A stretch of 64,000 nucleotides of DNA from an uncultured Chthonomonas sp. (GCA_903859705.1 CAIONQ010000162.1:1-64000); one strand, 5' to 3'. Shown: positions 16,400 to 25,757, counted from the first letter of the stretch. A program made the numbers and translations. The notes: generated by a model not told the origin, from the sequence alone.

Positions 16400-17224
16400 T
16401 CAGTCAGAATTCAGTTCACCGAAATTCGAAGTGGAATCAGTAATAGCCGAATCCGCAGCATTAACATCTTCGATTTCGATGGTGGTATCCGTACCAGCGT
16501 CTATATCGTTGTTGGCTACGCCAGGATCTGCATCTTCGGCAACTATATCATAATCGTCTTCTTCATAAGGAAGCATGTCATCTGGCAAAACCACTCGTGA
16601 TTTCTCTGTTCGCCAGACAATGAGCCAGCCCACTGCCAGTACAAGGAAGATGCCACCACCAGCCCCAAGGAATACGGCCGCGCTCTTGTGCGATGGCGCA
16701 ACGTACTCTTCAATAATAATTGTTTGTGTGTTAATGCTCTTGCCGAGGGCCTCTCGCACTGGCTCAGGAAGGTCACCTGGCTGGCGAACCATTCCCTGAA
16801 CCATCCGTGGCGCACGCTCAGCCCTTGTTTGTGAGGCACTTCCGGCTGCAAGTTGACGCACGGCTGTAAGCAGATCGGGATCTTTAGTGAGAACCATGAT
16901 ATCTGCCGCAGAAGGATCTTTCGGCGATCGATGTAGAGGAACGTACACTTCACGCGCCCGGCGCAGTACTTCAGCTTCCCGGGTAGCTACCTTGTTTTCT
17001 GGATGCAGGGATGCAGGGCCATACGCGGCCTCGCCAGCATCTATCCATCCGTCGTCTATTCTGTACCAGCCTCTGAGTGGGCGTTCCGCAGAGAACTTTT
17101 CATATGTAATGCGCTCTGGTGCAGGATAGATGTTGGCTTCATCCCACATTTGATCGCCAGTTACGCACAACCTGGCCGCTACAATGAAGAGCAGAATTGT
17201 TATTATTACGCCAATAAGACGCAT
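16400..17224 (-). CDS. unknown bitopic membrane protein with acidic tail
   Basis: 274 residues. An N-terminal hydrophobic segment (residues 4-20, signal peptide or anchor) is followed by a Pro/Arg-rich extracytoplasmic region, a second membrane helix near residues 180-203, and a cytosolic tail of about 60 residues very rich in Asp and Glu. I recognise no family. Downstream on the same strand is the M14 carboxypeptidase, so they probably form an operon; whether this protein anchors or feeds the peptidase is speculation. Confidence 0.7.
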   Translation of the reverse strand: MRLIGVIITILLFIVAARLCVTGDQMWDEANIYPAPERITYEKFSAERPLRGWYRIDDGWIDAGEAAYGPASLHPENKVATREAEVLRRAREVYVPLHRSPKDPSAADIMVLTKDPDLLTAVRQLAAGSASQTRAERAPRMVQGMVRQPGDLPEPVREALGKSINTQTIIIEEYVAPSHKSAAVFLGAGGGIFLVLAVGWLIVWRTEKSRVVLPDDMLPYEEDDYDIVAEDADPGVANNDIDAGTDTTIEIEDVNAADSAITDSTSNFGELNSD

Positions 17225-18012
17225 GCAAGAGCTCCAGATAAATGGGGAAGGGTAGGGTTAGTGTGCCTGACAGTGACAGAGGTATGCCTACCGTCATGAG
17301 TTGTAGAGAATGTTTCCGCATCATTATCCCTGACTCCTGCCATGCTGGTTGACAGACGGGCGTTCAAACCAGATAGTTTAATTGCCAGTTATCAAAGGTG
17401 GATTCTATAAGAATCATCAGTAATGCACGCGGCAGGCGGATTGGTGCAGGGAAAACACGTATGTGTGATAGATAATACTTGCGAAGCTTATAAATTGCAT
17501 CCCACATTCAAATCTGGTAGAATTAGTCCAGACGAATGGATGTTTCGCCAACAGTTTTGTGTACACCATGTTGTGTGCATATACAAAAGCTTGAGCGCCC
17601 ACTCTGTAGCATCGGCAAACGGTGAGTTTTTGCCTGATCCAGAGCTTCCGGACGCGTTCTTTACCGATGTAGATACCGTGCGGCCTGAACCCGGTCGCTG
17701 GTGCAATTTCACAAAGCGTGCCCGCATTGGACGGGATATGGCATGCAGACGTAACAGCTCCGACCTGTTCTGTTCGAACAGCGAATTCGGGGATTATGTG
17801 CAGCCCACTATTCAAGAGCCTCATTATTGAGGCGTACTCCATGCCTGCACGTTGTGCACAAAATGGCAGTTGCCTTTATGGCAGTTTGCTACGAGATGCA
17901 CACAAAAGTGAAGATAGTTCGATGCATGGTGCAAAGTTGATTCGCCTACTCCTTTTTTTAGGGGTGGTGAGCGCTATTAGCCCGCGCATTGTACGCTAGC
18001 ACCAGTTTGAGC
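17225..18012. other. long gap without a recognised gene; candidate transcription unit
   Basis: Almost 800 bases with no family-like protein on either strand. Two promoter-like pairs point rightward (17349-17411), and a strong hairpin terminator lies at 18013-18061, so a plus-strand transcript of about 600 nt is plausible. A 135-codon plus-strand frame (17423-17830) starts just after the second promoter but is Cys- and His-rich in an atypical way and has no ribosome site. An overlapping 141-codon minus-strand frame is equally unconvincing. I found no RNase P, tmRNA or SRP RNA signature. Confidence 0.4.
17382..17411 (+). promoter_or_regulatory. promoter-like element in the 17.2-18.0 kb gap
   Basis: TTGCCA and TATAAG are separated by 18 bases. 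A second pair just upstream, TTGACA (17349-17354) and GATAGT (17372-17377), is separated by 17. Both face the terminator hairpin at 18013. Confidence 0.35.
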
Positions 18013-18061
18013 AATGGGGCACAGCTGCCGGTAATCCGGCGTATAGCTGTGCCCCATTTTG
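18013..18061 (+). terminator. strong plus-strand terminator with nested hairpin
   Basis: A 14-bp stem (arm AATGGGGCACAGCT, 18013-18026, with its complement 18045-18058) encloses a smaller GCCGG-TAAT-CCGGC hairpin and runs straight into TTTT. The U-tract is only on the plus strand, so it ends a rightward transcript from the preceding gap. Confidence 0.65.
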
Positions 18062-18116
18062 TGTTACCGGAAAAGGCAACACGGGACGCAGAATTCTGTA
18101 GGCAGCAAAGGGCCTG

Positions 18117-18812
18117 ATGGGCAAGTACTTTTTTTACTACACCAAAGCGGAGTCTGTAAGATGGCTGGGGCACCTTGATATTCTGCGTGCATTTGAGCGC
18201 GCCTTAAGACGCACAGATCTGCGGGTTTCATTTACGCAGGGCTTTAATCCGCGTATACGGATAAATTTTGCCTCGCCGCTTGGTACTGGGATTACCGGTG
18301 ATGCAGAGCCTGCGGTTATTGAACTGGAAGATGCGATGGTACCCGCCGAGGTTGAAGCAGCCTTAAACGCGGTGCTGCCGCCTGGAATTCAGATACATGG
18401 GTGTGAGGATATTCCAGATGCGGGCCGCAGAGATCTGCTAAACAGCTTTGACCGAGCGGAATACCAATTTACCTGTGCATCGCCGGAGTTATTTTCGGAG
18501 GAGAGCTGCAAAAGCGCAGTAGTAGAAATGCTGAGCAGAGACGACATACCGGTTGTGCGCGAACGTGAAGGGCGCACACGCACTGTGAACGTAAGGCCTT
18601 ACCTGCAGGAGCTTGAATTCCAGAACCTGGAACCAGGCAACTGCAGAACTGTATGGCGCGCAATCGTTGGTATCGGCGAAAGCGGCAACGTGCGCCCATC
18701 AGAAATAGCAGATGCCCTCGGAACGCATCTGCCCGGACTAAAACTGAGGCGAGCTCACCGGCTCGGCCTCAGAAAAAGCGTGGAGACAGTCTCCACGTCA
18801 GAAAGCAATTGA
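18117..18812 (+). CDS. DUF2344 / TIGR03936 radical-SAM-associated protein
   Basis: 231 residues of the family that accompanies, or is fused to, TIGR03960 radical SAM proteins. The opening Tyr-Thr-Lys-x-Glu-x-Val-Arg-Trp-Leu-Gly-His-Leu-Asp and the following Phe-x-Gln-Gly-Phe-Asn-Pro-Arg are the family hallmarks. The molecular role is not established; linkage to RNase E/G suggests RNA or ribosome maturation. It precedes the RNase gene by 36 bases. The radical SAM partner usually found directly upstream is absent from this window. Confidence 0.9.
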   Translation: MGKYFFYYTKAESVRWLGHLDILRAFERALRRTDLRVSFTQGFNPRIRINFASPLGTGITGDAEPAVIELEDAMVPAEVEAALNAVLPPGIQIHGCEDIPDAGRRDLLNSFDRAEYQFTCASPELFSEESCKSAVVEMLSRDDIPVVREREGRTRTVNVRPYLQELEFQNLEPGNCRTVWRAIVGIGESGNVRPSEIADALGTHLPGLKLRRAHRLGLRKSVETVSTSESN

Positions 18813-18848
18813 CCTTTCTATCAGACGATTTGGAGGGAGGTGGCCTGA

Positions 18849-20993
18849 TTGCCTAATAAAGAGATTATCGTGAATGTTGGCGAGCGCGAAACGCGCATCG
18901 CCGTCACGGAAGATGGCAAACTGGTAGAACTGCACATCGAGCGCTCAGAGCGCGTGGTGGGCAGCATCTACAAGTGCCGCGTAGCCAATGTGCTGCAAGG
19001 TATGGATGCAGCATTTGTGGATGTTGGGCTGGAACGTAACGCATTTCTTTACGTTGGGGATGTATTGCCAACTGGTGATGATACGTCCGCAGCACCCCCT
19101 GTTATTGTGCCAACGCCAGAACCAAGGCGTGGGCACGACAGAAGGATCCGATCGGACAGGCGTGGTGGTAGGCCAGCAGACTTGCCGGCTGAAAGCTCTG
19201 CAGAACCGGTTGATGCATCGGTTGGTGAACTTCTTTCACAGCCAATTTCAGAAACCAGCGATGAAGAACGATATGCCATCCAGGATATCGGTGTTGAAAG
19301 TGAATTGGCGGCAGAGGCAGCGGATGCGCTACTGGATACCATTAGCGCAACCGATGATGAATTGGACGATGTTGAAACCGTTGAAATCGGTACATCAGCT
19401 ATTTCTGATATTACGTTGATTTCAGAGGGCGACCTGGATGATGATTCAGACCTGGCCGCCGACGAAGCCGATGAAACGGAGACCAGCGAAGGCGGGAAGC
19501 CCAGGACTGCCCCTCGTAAGAACATCCGGCGTTCTGCCCTCAGGCAGCAACGGATTAAGGACGTTCTAAAGGTTGGCCAAGAACTGCTTGTTCAGGTTAT
19601 AAAAGGCCCCCGTAGTACTAAGGGAGCCCGCGTTTCTACACGCATTTCTCTACCTGGCAGATACCTTGTATTGATGCCCGAAGCAGATAACCTTGGTGTT
19701 TCTCGGAAGATTGAAGATTCTCGGGAACGAGACCGCCTGAAGAAAATTGGGGAGCGACTGCGCGAACCAGGATTTGGGCTGATTATTCGCACAGAGGCCG
19801 AAGAACAGACAGAGCAAGAGTTGCGGCAGGATAGAGATTTTCTGCTTCAAACCTGGCGAGAAATCCAGGAGAAATCTCGCAAAGTGCGCGCACCGTATCT
19901 CGTTCAAAGCGACCTTACGTTGCTTTACAAAACGATACGCGATGTTTTTGGTTCCGATGTAAGCAAGCTGGTGATTGACGACCCGGCAGAATATGAAAAA
20001 GCGAATGATCTGCTAGACCGTATCTCTCCGAAGCTTAAAGGGCGAATCCATCTTTATGATGGTATACAGCCAATCTTCGATCACTATAAGCTCGAAGAAG
20101 AGATGTCTCGCCTGCTTAAGCGCAAAGTGTTGATGAAATCTGGTGGGTCGCTGGTTATCGATGAAACAGAAGCGCTTACGGTTATCGATGTAAACACCAG
20201 TAAGTTTACGGGTGGCAGTAGCCTTGCTGAAACCATCGTGAAAACTAACCTCGATGCGGCAAATGAGATTGCGCGCCAGTTACGCCTGCGAGACATTGGC
20301 GGAATTATTGTAATCGACTTCATCGATATGAATAATGCACGCGATAAACAGTCCGTAGTGAAGGCGCTGGAAACGGCACTCAAGCGCGATAGGTCCCGAA
20401 CAAAGATCTCTGCAATTAGCCAACTTGGCCTTGTAGAGATGACGCGCAAGCGCACCGGAGAGACGCTATCTGGCTTCCTTACTGACGAATGCCCATACTG
20501 TAATGGGCGTGGCCACCTGCCATCTGCCGAAAGCGTTAGCCTGTTGGTTGAGCGTGATCTGAGGCGTACTGTGAACTCTACGCAGAATGCACGTCGCGAA
20601 GCGTTTATGATTACGTGCCATCCGGATGTTGCTGAGCTTCTCATTGGGGCAGACGGCACCACGGTTGCGGAGCTGGAACAGAACCTGCAGCGCGCAGTAT
20701 ATGTGCGGGCCGTGGCGGATGCACATGTAGAGAAGTACCACATTGATCCCGGAGAGATTGCAGACTTCGATAAGCAGAGACTGAGCTATCGGCGCTCACA
20801 GGTTGTGGAGTGCCGCATCGCTCGCTCGCTACTGAAAGAAGCTGGTAAGGCAATTGGCTGGGCAGACGGTTACATGCTGGATCTGGATGACGGCAGCCGT
20901 TTTGTTGGGCAGATGGCCAAGGTGAAAATTGTGGATGTACGCCGCTCGTTTGCCATGGGCCAGCTAATCCCGGGCACTAACCGGCAATCCTAA
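18849..20993 (+). CDS. rng: RNase E/G family endoribonuclease
   Basis: 714 residues; TTG start preceded by GGAGG. Order of parts: an N-terminal start of the S1 domain (about 1-80), a long acidic low-complexity insert (about 80-225), the rest of the S1 domain, the RNase H-like and DNase I-like catalytic region with metal-site Asp residues in Val-Ile-Asp-Val-Asn-Thr and Ile-Asp-Phe-Ile-Asp-Met, the zinc-link Cys-Pro-Tyr-Cys-Asn-Gly-Arg-Gly, and a C-terminal TRAM-like domain. It cleaves single-stranded RNA in mRNA decay and rRNA maturation. The long C-terminal scaffold of enteric RNase E is absent. Confidence 0.92.
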   Translation: MPNKEIIVNVGERETRIAVTEDGKLVELHIERSERVVGSIYKCRVANVLQGMDAAFVDVGLERNAFLYVGDVLPTGDDTSAAPPVIVPTPEPRRGHDRRIRSDRRGGRPADLPAESSAEPVDASVGELLSQPISETSDEERYAIQDIGVESELAAEAADALLDTISATDDELDDVETVEIGTSAISDITLISEGDLDDDSDLAADEADETETSEGGKPRTAPRKNIRRSALRQQRIKDVLKVGQELLVQVIKGPRSTKGARVSTRISLPGRYLVLMPEADNLGVSRKIEDSRERDRLKKIGERLREPGFGLIIRTEAEEQTEQELRQDRDFLLQTWREIQEKSRKVRAPYLVQSDLTLLYKTIRDVFGSDVSKLVIDDPAEYEKANDLLDRISPKLKGRIHLYDGIQPIFDHYKLEEEMSRLLKRKVLMKSGGSLVIDETEALTVIDVNTSKFTGGSSLAETIVKTNLDAANEIARQLRLRDIGGIIVIDFIDMNNARDKQSVVKALETALKRDRSRTKISAISQLGLVEMTRKRTGETLSGFLTDECPYCNGRGHLPSAESVSLLVERDLRRTVNSTQNARREAFMITCHPDVAELLIGADGTTVAELEQNLQRAVYVRAVADAHVEKYHIDPGEIADFDKQRLSYRRSQVVECRIARSLLKEAGKAIGWADGYMLDLDDGSRFVGQMAKVKIVDVRRSFAMGQLIPGTNRQS

Positions 20994-21028
20994 TAAAGCT
21001 GCCGATATCTACGGAGTGCTAAACAATA

Positions 21029-21064
21029 ATCGGCCCCCGCTGAAGTAGTTCTGCGGGGGCCGAT
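21029..21064. terminator. bidirectional terminator between rng and cysK
   Basis: A perfect 12-bp stem (ATCGGCCCCCGC and complement) with a 12-base loop lies between two convergent genes. AT-rich flanks occur on both sides. Confidence 0.7.
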
Positions 21065-21092
21065 ATTGCATTGCATCTGGTTGCCGGCCTTA

Positions 21093-22034
21093 TTACGGCT
21101 GATCGGCATATATGCTATACGTAGGCGTAGAGAGGTAGCGCTCACCGGTGGATGGGATAATAACCACTATGAGCTTACCGGCTGCCTCCGGCCTGGCGGC
21201 CACTTGCAGGGCTGCCCACACGGCTGCACCGCTGGAAATACCTGCGAATACGCCTTCTTCTTTTGCGAGGCGGCGCGCAGTTTCCATTGCATCAGATGCT
21301 TCTACCTTGATTACTTCATCATAGATGTGCGTGTTAAGGTTATTTGGAATAAAACCGGCACCAATGCCCTGGATTGGGTGTGGGCCCTTTGGTAGGCCAC
21401 TGAGCACAGCAGAAGCTGCTGGCTCTACTGCCACAACTTTGAAACCTGGCTTGCGGCTTTTCAGCACCTCTCCAATACCGGTGATTGTGCCGCCAGTGCC
21501 GACGCCAGCAACCAGGTAATCGGCCGTACCTTCGGTATCTCGCCATATTTCTTCGGCGGTAGTCTTACGGTGTATTTCCGGATTTGCGGGATTGTTAAAC
21601 TGCTGCGGAATGTAGTACTTGCCTGGTTCTTCTGCGGAAATCTCTTCAGCTTTTTGAATTGCGCCAGGCATGCCTGCTGGCCCAGGAGTAAGTACAAGCT
21701 CAGCACCCAGCGCACGCAACAGGGAGCGGCGCTCCTGGGACATCGTTTCTGGCATAACAAGTTTGCACTTGTATCCACGTGCAGCACAGGCAAATGCAAG
21801 TGCAATTCCAGTGTTGCCAGATGTAGGCTCAAGAACTGTAATATCGGGGCCCAGGAGGCCGGCTTCCTCGGCGGCATTGATCATCGCCACGCCGATTCGA
21901 TCTTTCACACTGGAGAGAGGGTTGAAATACTCCAGCTTCAAAACTATGGTTGCCTCGGAGCCTGCAGATAGCCGATTGAGGCGAACAAGCGGTGTATTGC
22001 CAATGAGCTCTGTTACATTCGCTGCGATCTTCAT
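21093..22034 (-). CDS. cysK: cysteine synthase A (O-acetylserine sulfhydrylase)
   Basis: 313 residues from the ATG at 22034, 8 bases after AGGAG; a 20-codon upstream extension lacks a ribosome site. This PLP enzyme makes cysteine from O-acetylserine and sulfide. It shows Ile-Gly-Asn-Thr-Pro-Leu-Val, the PLP lysine in Ser-Ser-Val-Lys-Asp-Arg, the substrate loop Thr-Ser-Gly-Asn-Thr-Gly and the phosphate-binding Gly-Thr-Gly-Gly-Thr. It is the second gene after an Rrf2-type regulator, which points to sulfur or cysteine control. Confidence 0.95.
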   Translation of the reverse strand: MKIAANVTELIGNTPLVRLNRLSAGSEATIVLKLEYFNPLSSVKDRIGVAMINAAEEAGLLGPDITVLEPTSGNTGIALAFACAARGYKCKLVMPETMSQERRSLLRALGAELVLTPGPAGMPGAIQKAEEISAEEPGKYYIPQQFNNPANPEIHRKTTAEEIWRDTEGTADYLVAGVGTGGTITGIGEVLKSRKPGFKVVAVEPAASAVLSGLPKGPHPIQGIGAGFIPNNLNTHIYDEVIKVEASDAMETARRLAKEEGVFAGISSGAAVWAALQVAARPEAAGKLIVVIIPSTGERYLSTPTYSIYADQP

Positions 22035-22127
22035 GAATTGTCTCCTGATCTCCGGTGTCCTGAATACACGGGCACTTGGAGGAAGTATGGCCATTACGGC
22101 GCATACACAGTAAGTAACGATAGGGTG

Positions 22128-22583
22128 TCAGATCCCGGGCATATAGCTTAGAGAGTCATCCAGTTCCACTTTGCGATTCACCAGATCTGCGACGGTGGTG
22201 GACGCGAGGCGTGAGCTAATGAGCCCCTCTATCTGCTCTTCAAAATCCCTGACTATCCAGGTAACGCCGGGAGCATTAAGATCCGGTGGTTCTTCCTCGC
22301 TAAAGCTTGAAAATAACCTGTCGGTTCGTAGAACGGCTCTTACTATATCCGCGATTGTAATTTTGTCTGCGGGGCGAGCAAGGTTGTAGCCTCCACCGGC
22401 TCCACGCACGCTGCGGATTAGGCCGGCACCTTTGAGTGCTGCCAGGATTTGATCGAGATACGGGCCTGGGATACCCTGGCGTACCGCGATTTCCCGGCTC
22501 TGGCATGCATCGTGTGATGGTTGCATTGCCAGGTCTATCGCTGCGCAGATTGCGTATCGTAGCTTGGAGTTGAAGAAGCTCAC
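22128..22583 (-). CDS. Rrf2-family transcriptional regulator (CymR/IscR-like)
   Basis: 151 residues, GTG start. The N-terminal winged helix has Lys-Leu-Arg-Tyr-Ala and Gln-Ile-Leu-Ala-Ala-Leu-Lys-Gly-Ala-Gly-Leu, and the wing Ser-Val-Arg-Gly-Ala-Gly-Gly-Gly-Tyr. The three clustered cysteines that hold the Fe-S cluster of IscR are missing from the region after residue 85, so it is unlikely to sense iron-sulfur status directly. With cysK as the next gene, the closest functional analogy is CymR, the cysteine-metabolism repressor that uses CysK as co-repressor in Bacillus. Confidence 0.88.
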   Translation of the reverse strand: MSFFNSKLRYAICAAIDLAMQPSHDACQSREIAVRQGIPGPYLDQILAALKGAGLIRSVRGAGGGYNLARPADKITIADIVRAVLRTDRLFSSFSEEEPPDLNAPGVTWIVRDFEEQIEGLISSRLASTTVADLVNRKVELDDSLSYMPGI

Positions 22584-22768
22584 GTGATACCTCTATAGGA
22601 TGTAGCACACGCTTGAAAGTGCGCTGCCGTCACAATTACCGTTTAGCTGCCATTTTCCATAGAATTGGCAACAGCTACGGAGGGAGAAATGGGTAATTCT
22701 TCAACAGGCACAGTGGTCTAACCACATTAAACCTGACTAAACCAGTATACTTAATCAAGCTTTCGGTG

Positions 22769-24316
22769 TCAAGGCCTGTTTGTAGCTGCTTTTGCTCTGT
22801 TCCACATCTCGTCAAGCTGATCGATATTCAGGGAGTTTAGTTCCACTCCACGGCTTGTCGCTTCAGCCTCCATGTGTTGGAAACGAGTTTTAAATCGCTT
22901 AAGCATTGTACGGAGGGATTCCTCGGGATCTATTTTTCTCCACCGAGCAACCTGCACCATTGTGAAGATAAGGTCCCCGAGTTCCGCCGAAATTCTTTCA
23001 TTATCAGGCGAATCGCAAAGTAGCTCGTTTCGCAGTTCAGCAAGCTCTTCGTCGATCTTATCCAGAACACCAGAAATAGATCCCCACTCAAAGCCCACTT
23101 TAACGGCGCGTTTACTCAGTTCCATTGCGGCCATGAGGGCAGGTAGGCCAGCAGGAATACCATCCAATACAGAATTCCTACGCCTAACAGAGTCGTCTTT
23201 CTTCTCGGCCTTCTTAATCTGTTCCCAGTTTCTAAGTACTTCGTCACTATCGGCAACGGAGATTTCCCCAAAAACATGTGGGTGGCGCCGTACAAGTTTA
23301 GTCACGATGCTATTGACCACATCTTCGATGTTGAAATCGCCGATTTCTGTGGCTAGCTGAGCGTGAAAGACAACCTGTAGAAGTACATCCCCGAGCTCTT
23401 CGCAAAGCAGATCGGGATCATCCGCATCGATTGCTTCTATCGCTTCATAGGTCTCTTCAATAAAGTATTTCCGAAGGGAAGCAGAAGTCTGCTCTCGGTC
23501 CCAGGGGCATCCGTCTGGTGCTCTAAGGCGTGCCATAAGGCCGACGAGCTCTGGGAAACGAGGTCGTCGCAAATCGGGCGGTAATGCGGGAACAAATACG
23601 GTTGTAAGGTAATCTACGGCTTCGCGATCTAGCTTGAAAAGTGGGATGGTTTTAACATCCTCTTTCCCTTCCACGCCAGCCCATCTCACCAGCGATACTT
23701 CCCAATCGTCTGGATAGTCCTGCATCAATGCAAGCTTAGTATGTGAGGCACTTGCTGTATCGAACACCTGATACAGCATCAGGCTCCGGGCTGTGTCAGG
23801 CCGACCTGATACGCGGCGGCCAACGCGATCCAGTGTGTCTGCCTCAGGCAAGGTGAGTGCGTCGCGCACATCACAACCATCGCCAAGATCTGCCTGCACG
23901 GCCGTCAAAACCGCTTCTACAAAGCTACCAGAAGAAATGATCTTTACAGGTATTCCAGCAACGCCTGCTTCCGCACGGATAATGCGTACCGTTTCTTCAG
24001 CAAATAGGGGATGCCCTGGCACCGCAAATGTTACCGGAAAAGCAACCGTAACGCCTTGCTTTGCGGCCGAGAGCACTGCATCTGCAATGGTTCTGTAGAC
24101 AGAAGCAAAATCAGGAGAAGTCTCATAAATGTTATCGAAGGTTGCATACTGCAGACCTTCAGCATTGAGGGCATCTACTACGGGGTGGCGGGCAGTGCGC
24201 AGGAACAAACGACCTGTGCCAGCCGCATGCTGTACAGATGCGGTGTGGAGGGCAGCCCTGGCCCCGAGAGATAGTGTTGAAACGTCTCCGGGACCAAGGC
24301 CGACTATCGTGATCAC
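22769..24316 (-). CDS. mazG: tetrapyrrole-methylase-like/MazG fusion, NTP pyrophosphohydrolase
   Basis: 515 residues in YabN-like architecture. The N-terminal domain (1-220) has the Gly-Leu-Gly-Pro-Gly-Asp start of SAM-dependent tetrapyrrole methylases. The C-terminal MazG part (about 260-510) has Cys-Pro-Trp-Asp-Arg-Glu-Gln-Thr and Glu-Glu-Thr-Tyr-Glu plus Glu-Glu-Leu-Gly-Asp metal-binding motifs, repeated in the second half as Glu-Leu-Gly-Asp. MazG hydrolyses (d)NTPs to monophosphates in nucleotide-pool cleaning. The GTG start overlaps the stop of the SurA-like gene (GTGA), so translation is coupled. Confidence 0.93.
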   Translation of the reverse strand: MITIVGLGPGDVSTLSLGARAALHTASVQHAAGTGRLFLRTARHPVVDALNAEGLQYATFDNIYETSPDFASVYRTIADAVLSAAKQGVTVAFPVTFAVPGHPLFAEETVRIIRAEAGVAGIPVKIISSGSFVEAVLTAVQADLGDGCDVRDALTLPEADTLDRVGRRVSGRPDTARSLMLYQVFDTASASHTKLALMQDYPDDWEVSLVRWAGVEGKEDVKTIPLFKLDREAVDYLTTVFVPALPPDLRRPRFPELVGLMARLRAPDGCPWDREQTSASLRKYFIEETYEAIEAIDADDPDLLCEELGDVLLQVVFHAQLATEIGDFNIEDVVNSIVTKLVRRHPHVFGEISVADSDEVLRNWEQIKKAEKKDDSVRRRNSVLDGIPAGLPALMAAMELSKRAVKVGFEWGSISGVLDKIDEELAELRNELLCDSPDNERISAELGDLIFTMVQVARWRKIDPEESLRTMLKRFKTRFQHMEAEATSRGVELNSLNIDQLDEMWNRAKAATNRP

Positions 24317-25461
24317 GGTTTTCCACCGGGCATTGCGCCGCCAGGGGCTCCACCCGTTGGCGGTGCTTCACCCTGAGTGGCTCCGCCGGGTGCTGGGCCG
24401 CCCGGTGCAACACCGCCCGGTGCTCCGCCCGGTGCGCCAGCACCAACATTAGCAGACGCTGCGCTACGCTTTGCGCTTGGTATAATTACATTGTTGAGGA
24501 GCGGTTTGTACTTCTCAATCTGGATGTCGATTTTGGCTTTGTCAGTGTAATCGGCAACGCGCTGAGCGGCATGCTGGCTCCATTGTGGGAATTTCTTTTC
24601 AAGGGCCATCTGTATTAGTTGCGACTTAATCTCAGCTATAGTTGGAGTTTTTGCCGCCTCTTTGTTCACGAGTTGGGCAACCATGAACTTGGGACTGGGA
24701 GTGGCTCCCGGCTGGTTTGGATCATTTATCGTGAACTCAACAGGTTCCGGCGTAAAGTCGTTACCCTTTAAAGTATCAAGTACTGCCGTAACCTTGGGGG
24801 GGAGTTGCTTCTGTGCCAGCACCGTGGTTCGCCCTACTTGAGCAGCACTCTCAGCTGGTATATTGATTGCGGTTGCAGCCGTTTTAAAGCTTCCGGTCTT
24901 CTTTAAATTATCCAGAAAGTTCTTAGCTGTGGTGAGATCTGGCAGAGTTACAAAGCGTATCGTGTACAGAGCCGGATAGTCCAGAGAATTCTGGGTTTTC
25001 AGCTCATCGTACATCGCCTGTATCTCTTTATCATCGGGGGTAGCCCCATCTGTGCCGATCGCCAGCAATTCCAAACGGCTTTTTACTGAGTTCATCAGGT
25101 CTTCCTCGGTCATCTCGCCGCCTTTAATGCGGTTAACCATGTCCGGGAACATTCTCATCACCTGAGCTACATAGGATTTCAGTGCCTCATCCGTTGGTGT
25201 GTACTTAACGGGTGGTTCTTTGGCACACTGGTCTATAATGCTCGCCTGAACCAGGTTCAGCATTGTAACGCCACCGGCATCCAGGTTAAGTTCCTGAGGG
25301 AAGTTACCAGCCCTAACGTGCATCAGCTTCGCGTTAAAATCTGCTTCTGTAATCGAAACATCATTGACTTTCGCGACAATCTTTTCCTGATGGCAGCCAG
25401 CCAGCAGCGGAAGCGCAGCGGAGGCCAACACGGCAAGCCTCAGGCCATTGCGGGTTTGCAT
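24313..25461 (-). CDS. SurA/PrsA-like periplasmic lipoprotein, PPIase-type
   Basis: About 382 residues. The signal peptide ends in a lipobox, Leu-Leu-Ala-Gly-Cys (Cys at about 22), so it is membrane-anchored. A SurA N-terminal-like domain (Val-Asn-Asp-Val-Ser-Ile-Thr-Glu-Ala-Asp-Phe) is followed by a parvulin-type core region with Tyr-Thr-Ile-Arg-Phe-Val and the long helix of the PPIC fold, then a basic helical return. The last about 50 residues are Gly/Pro/Ala repeats. It probably chaperones exported proteins. The ATG at 25461 is preferred to a TTG one codon earlier. It is coupled to mazG downstream. Confidence 0.85.
   Translation of the reverse strand: MQTRNGLRLAVLASAALPLLAGCHQEKIVAKVNDVSITEADFNAKLMHVRAGNFPQELNLDAGGVTMLNLVQASIIDQCAKEPPVKYTPTDEALKSYVAQVMRMFPDMVNRIKGGEMTEEDLMNSVKSRLELLAIGTDGATPDDKEIQAMYDELKTQNSLDYPALYTIRFVTLPDLTTAKNFLDNLKKTGSFKTAATAINIPAESAAQVGRTTVLAQKQLPPKVTAVLDTLKGNDFTPEPVEFTINDPNQPGATPSPKFMVAQLVNKEAAKTPTIAEIKSQLIQMALEKKFPQWSQHAAQRVADYTDKAKIDIQIEKYKPLLNNVIIPSAKRSAASANVGAGAPGGAPGGVAPGGPAPGGATQGEAPPTGGAPGGAMPGGKP
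24325..24450. repeat. Gly/Pro/Ala-rich coding repeat
   Basis: Short near-repeats of a GCACCGGGCGGAG-like unit encode the Gly-Pro-Gly-Ala tail of the SurA-like lipoprotein. This is low-complexity coding DNA, not a mobile repeat. Confidence 0.6.
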
Positions 25462-25757
25462 CAACTCTTCGATCTCTCCTTCGAGGCCGGCCCTGCCGGA
25501 ATTCTCGTGAAATGTGTGTAATGGTCCGGCCGCTTCGTCTAACTGGAACCATAAATAAGGAGCCAGAAGGCAACGTACTTACCGAATCGAAACATCGCCA
25601 ATAACGTATTATGACAGATAAAGCCTTAGCATGCAGAGTGCGCAAGGCATCAAGTAGGTGCAGAAACGGTATCCTGAATCCAGCGTGCTATCCAGTTGCA
25701 TGTGCCATCTATACGGATTGTATGCACCGATTTGTTGCCGCGGTAGCAACTATTTGG

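Noticed and set aside
17417-17842. Overlapping 141-codon minus and 135-codon plus frames in the 17 kb gap
   Set aside because: Neither has a ribosome site or a recognisable motif. I keep only the possibility of a transcript there.
20084-20743. 219-codon antisense frame across the RNase gene
   Set aside because: Ser/Arg-rich shadow of the catalytic domain; no start signal.
24325-24450. Short G/C-rich tandem repeats as a possible CRISPR or intergenic repeat
   Set aside because: They are in frame and encode the Gly/Pro/Ala tail of a lipoprotein; there are no spacers.
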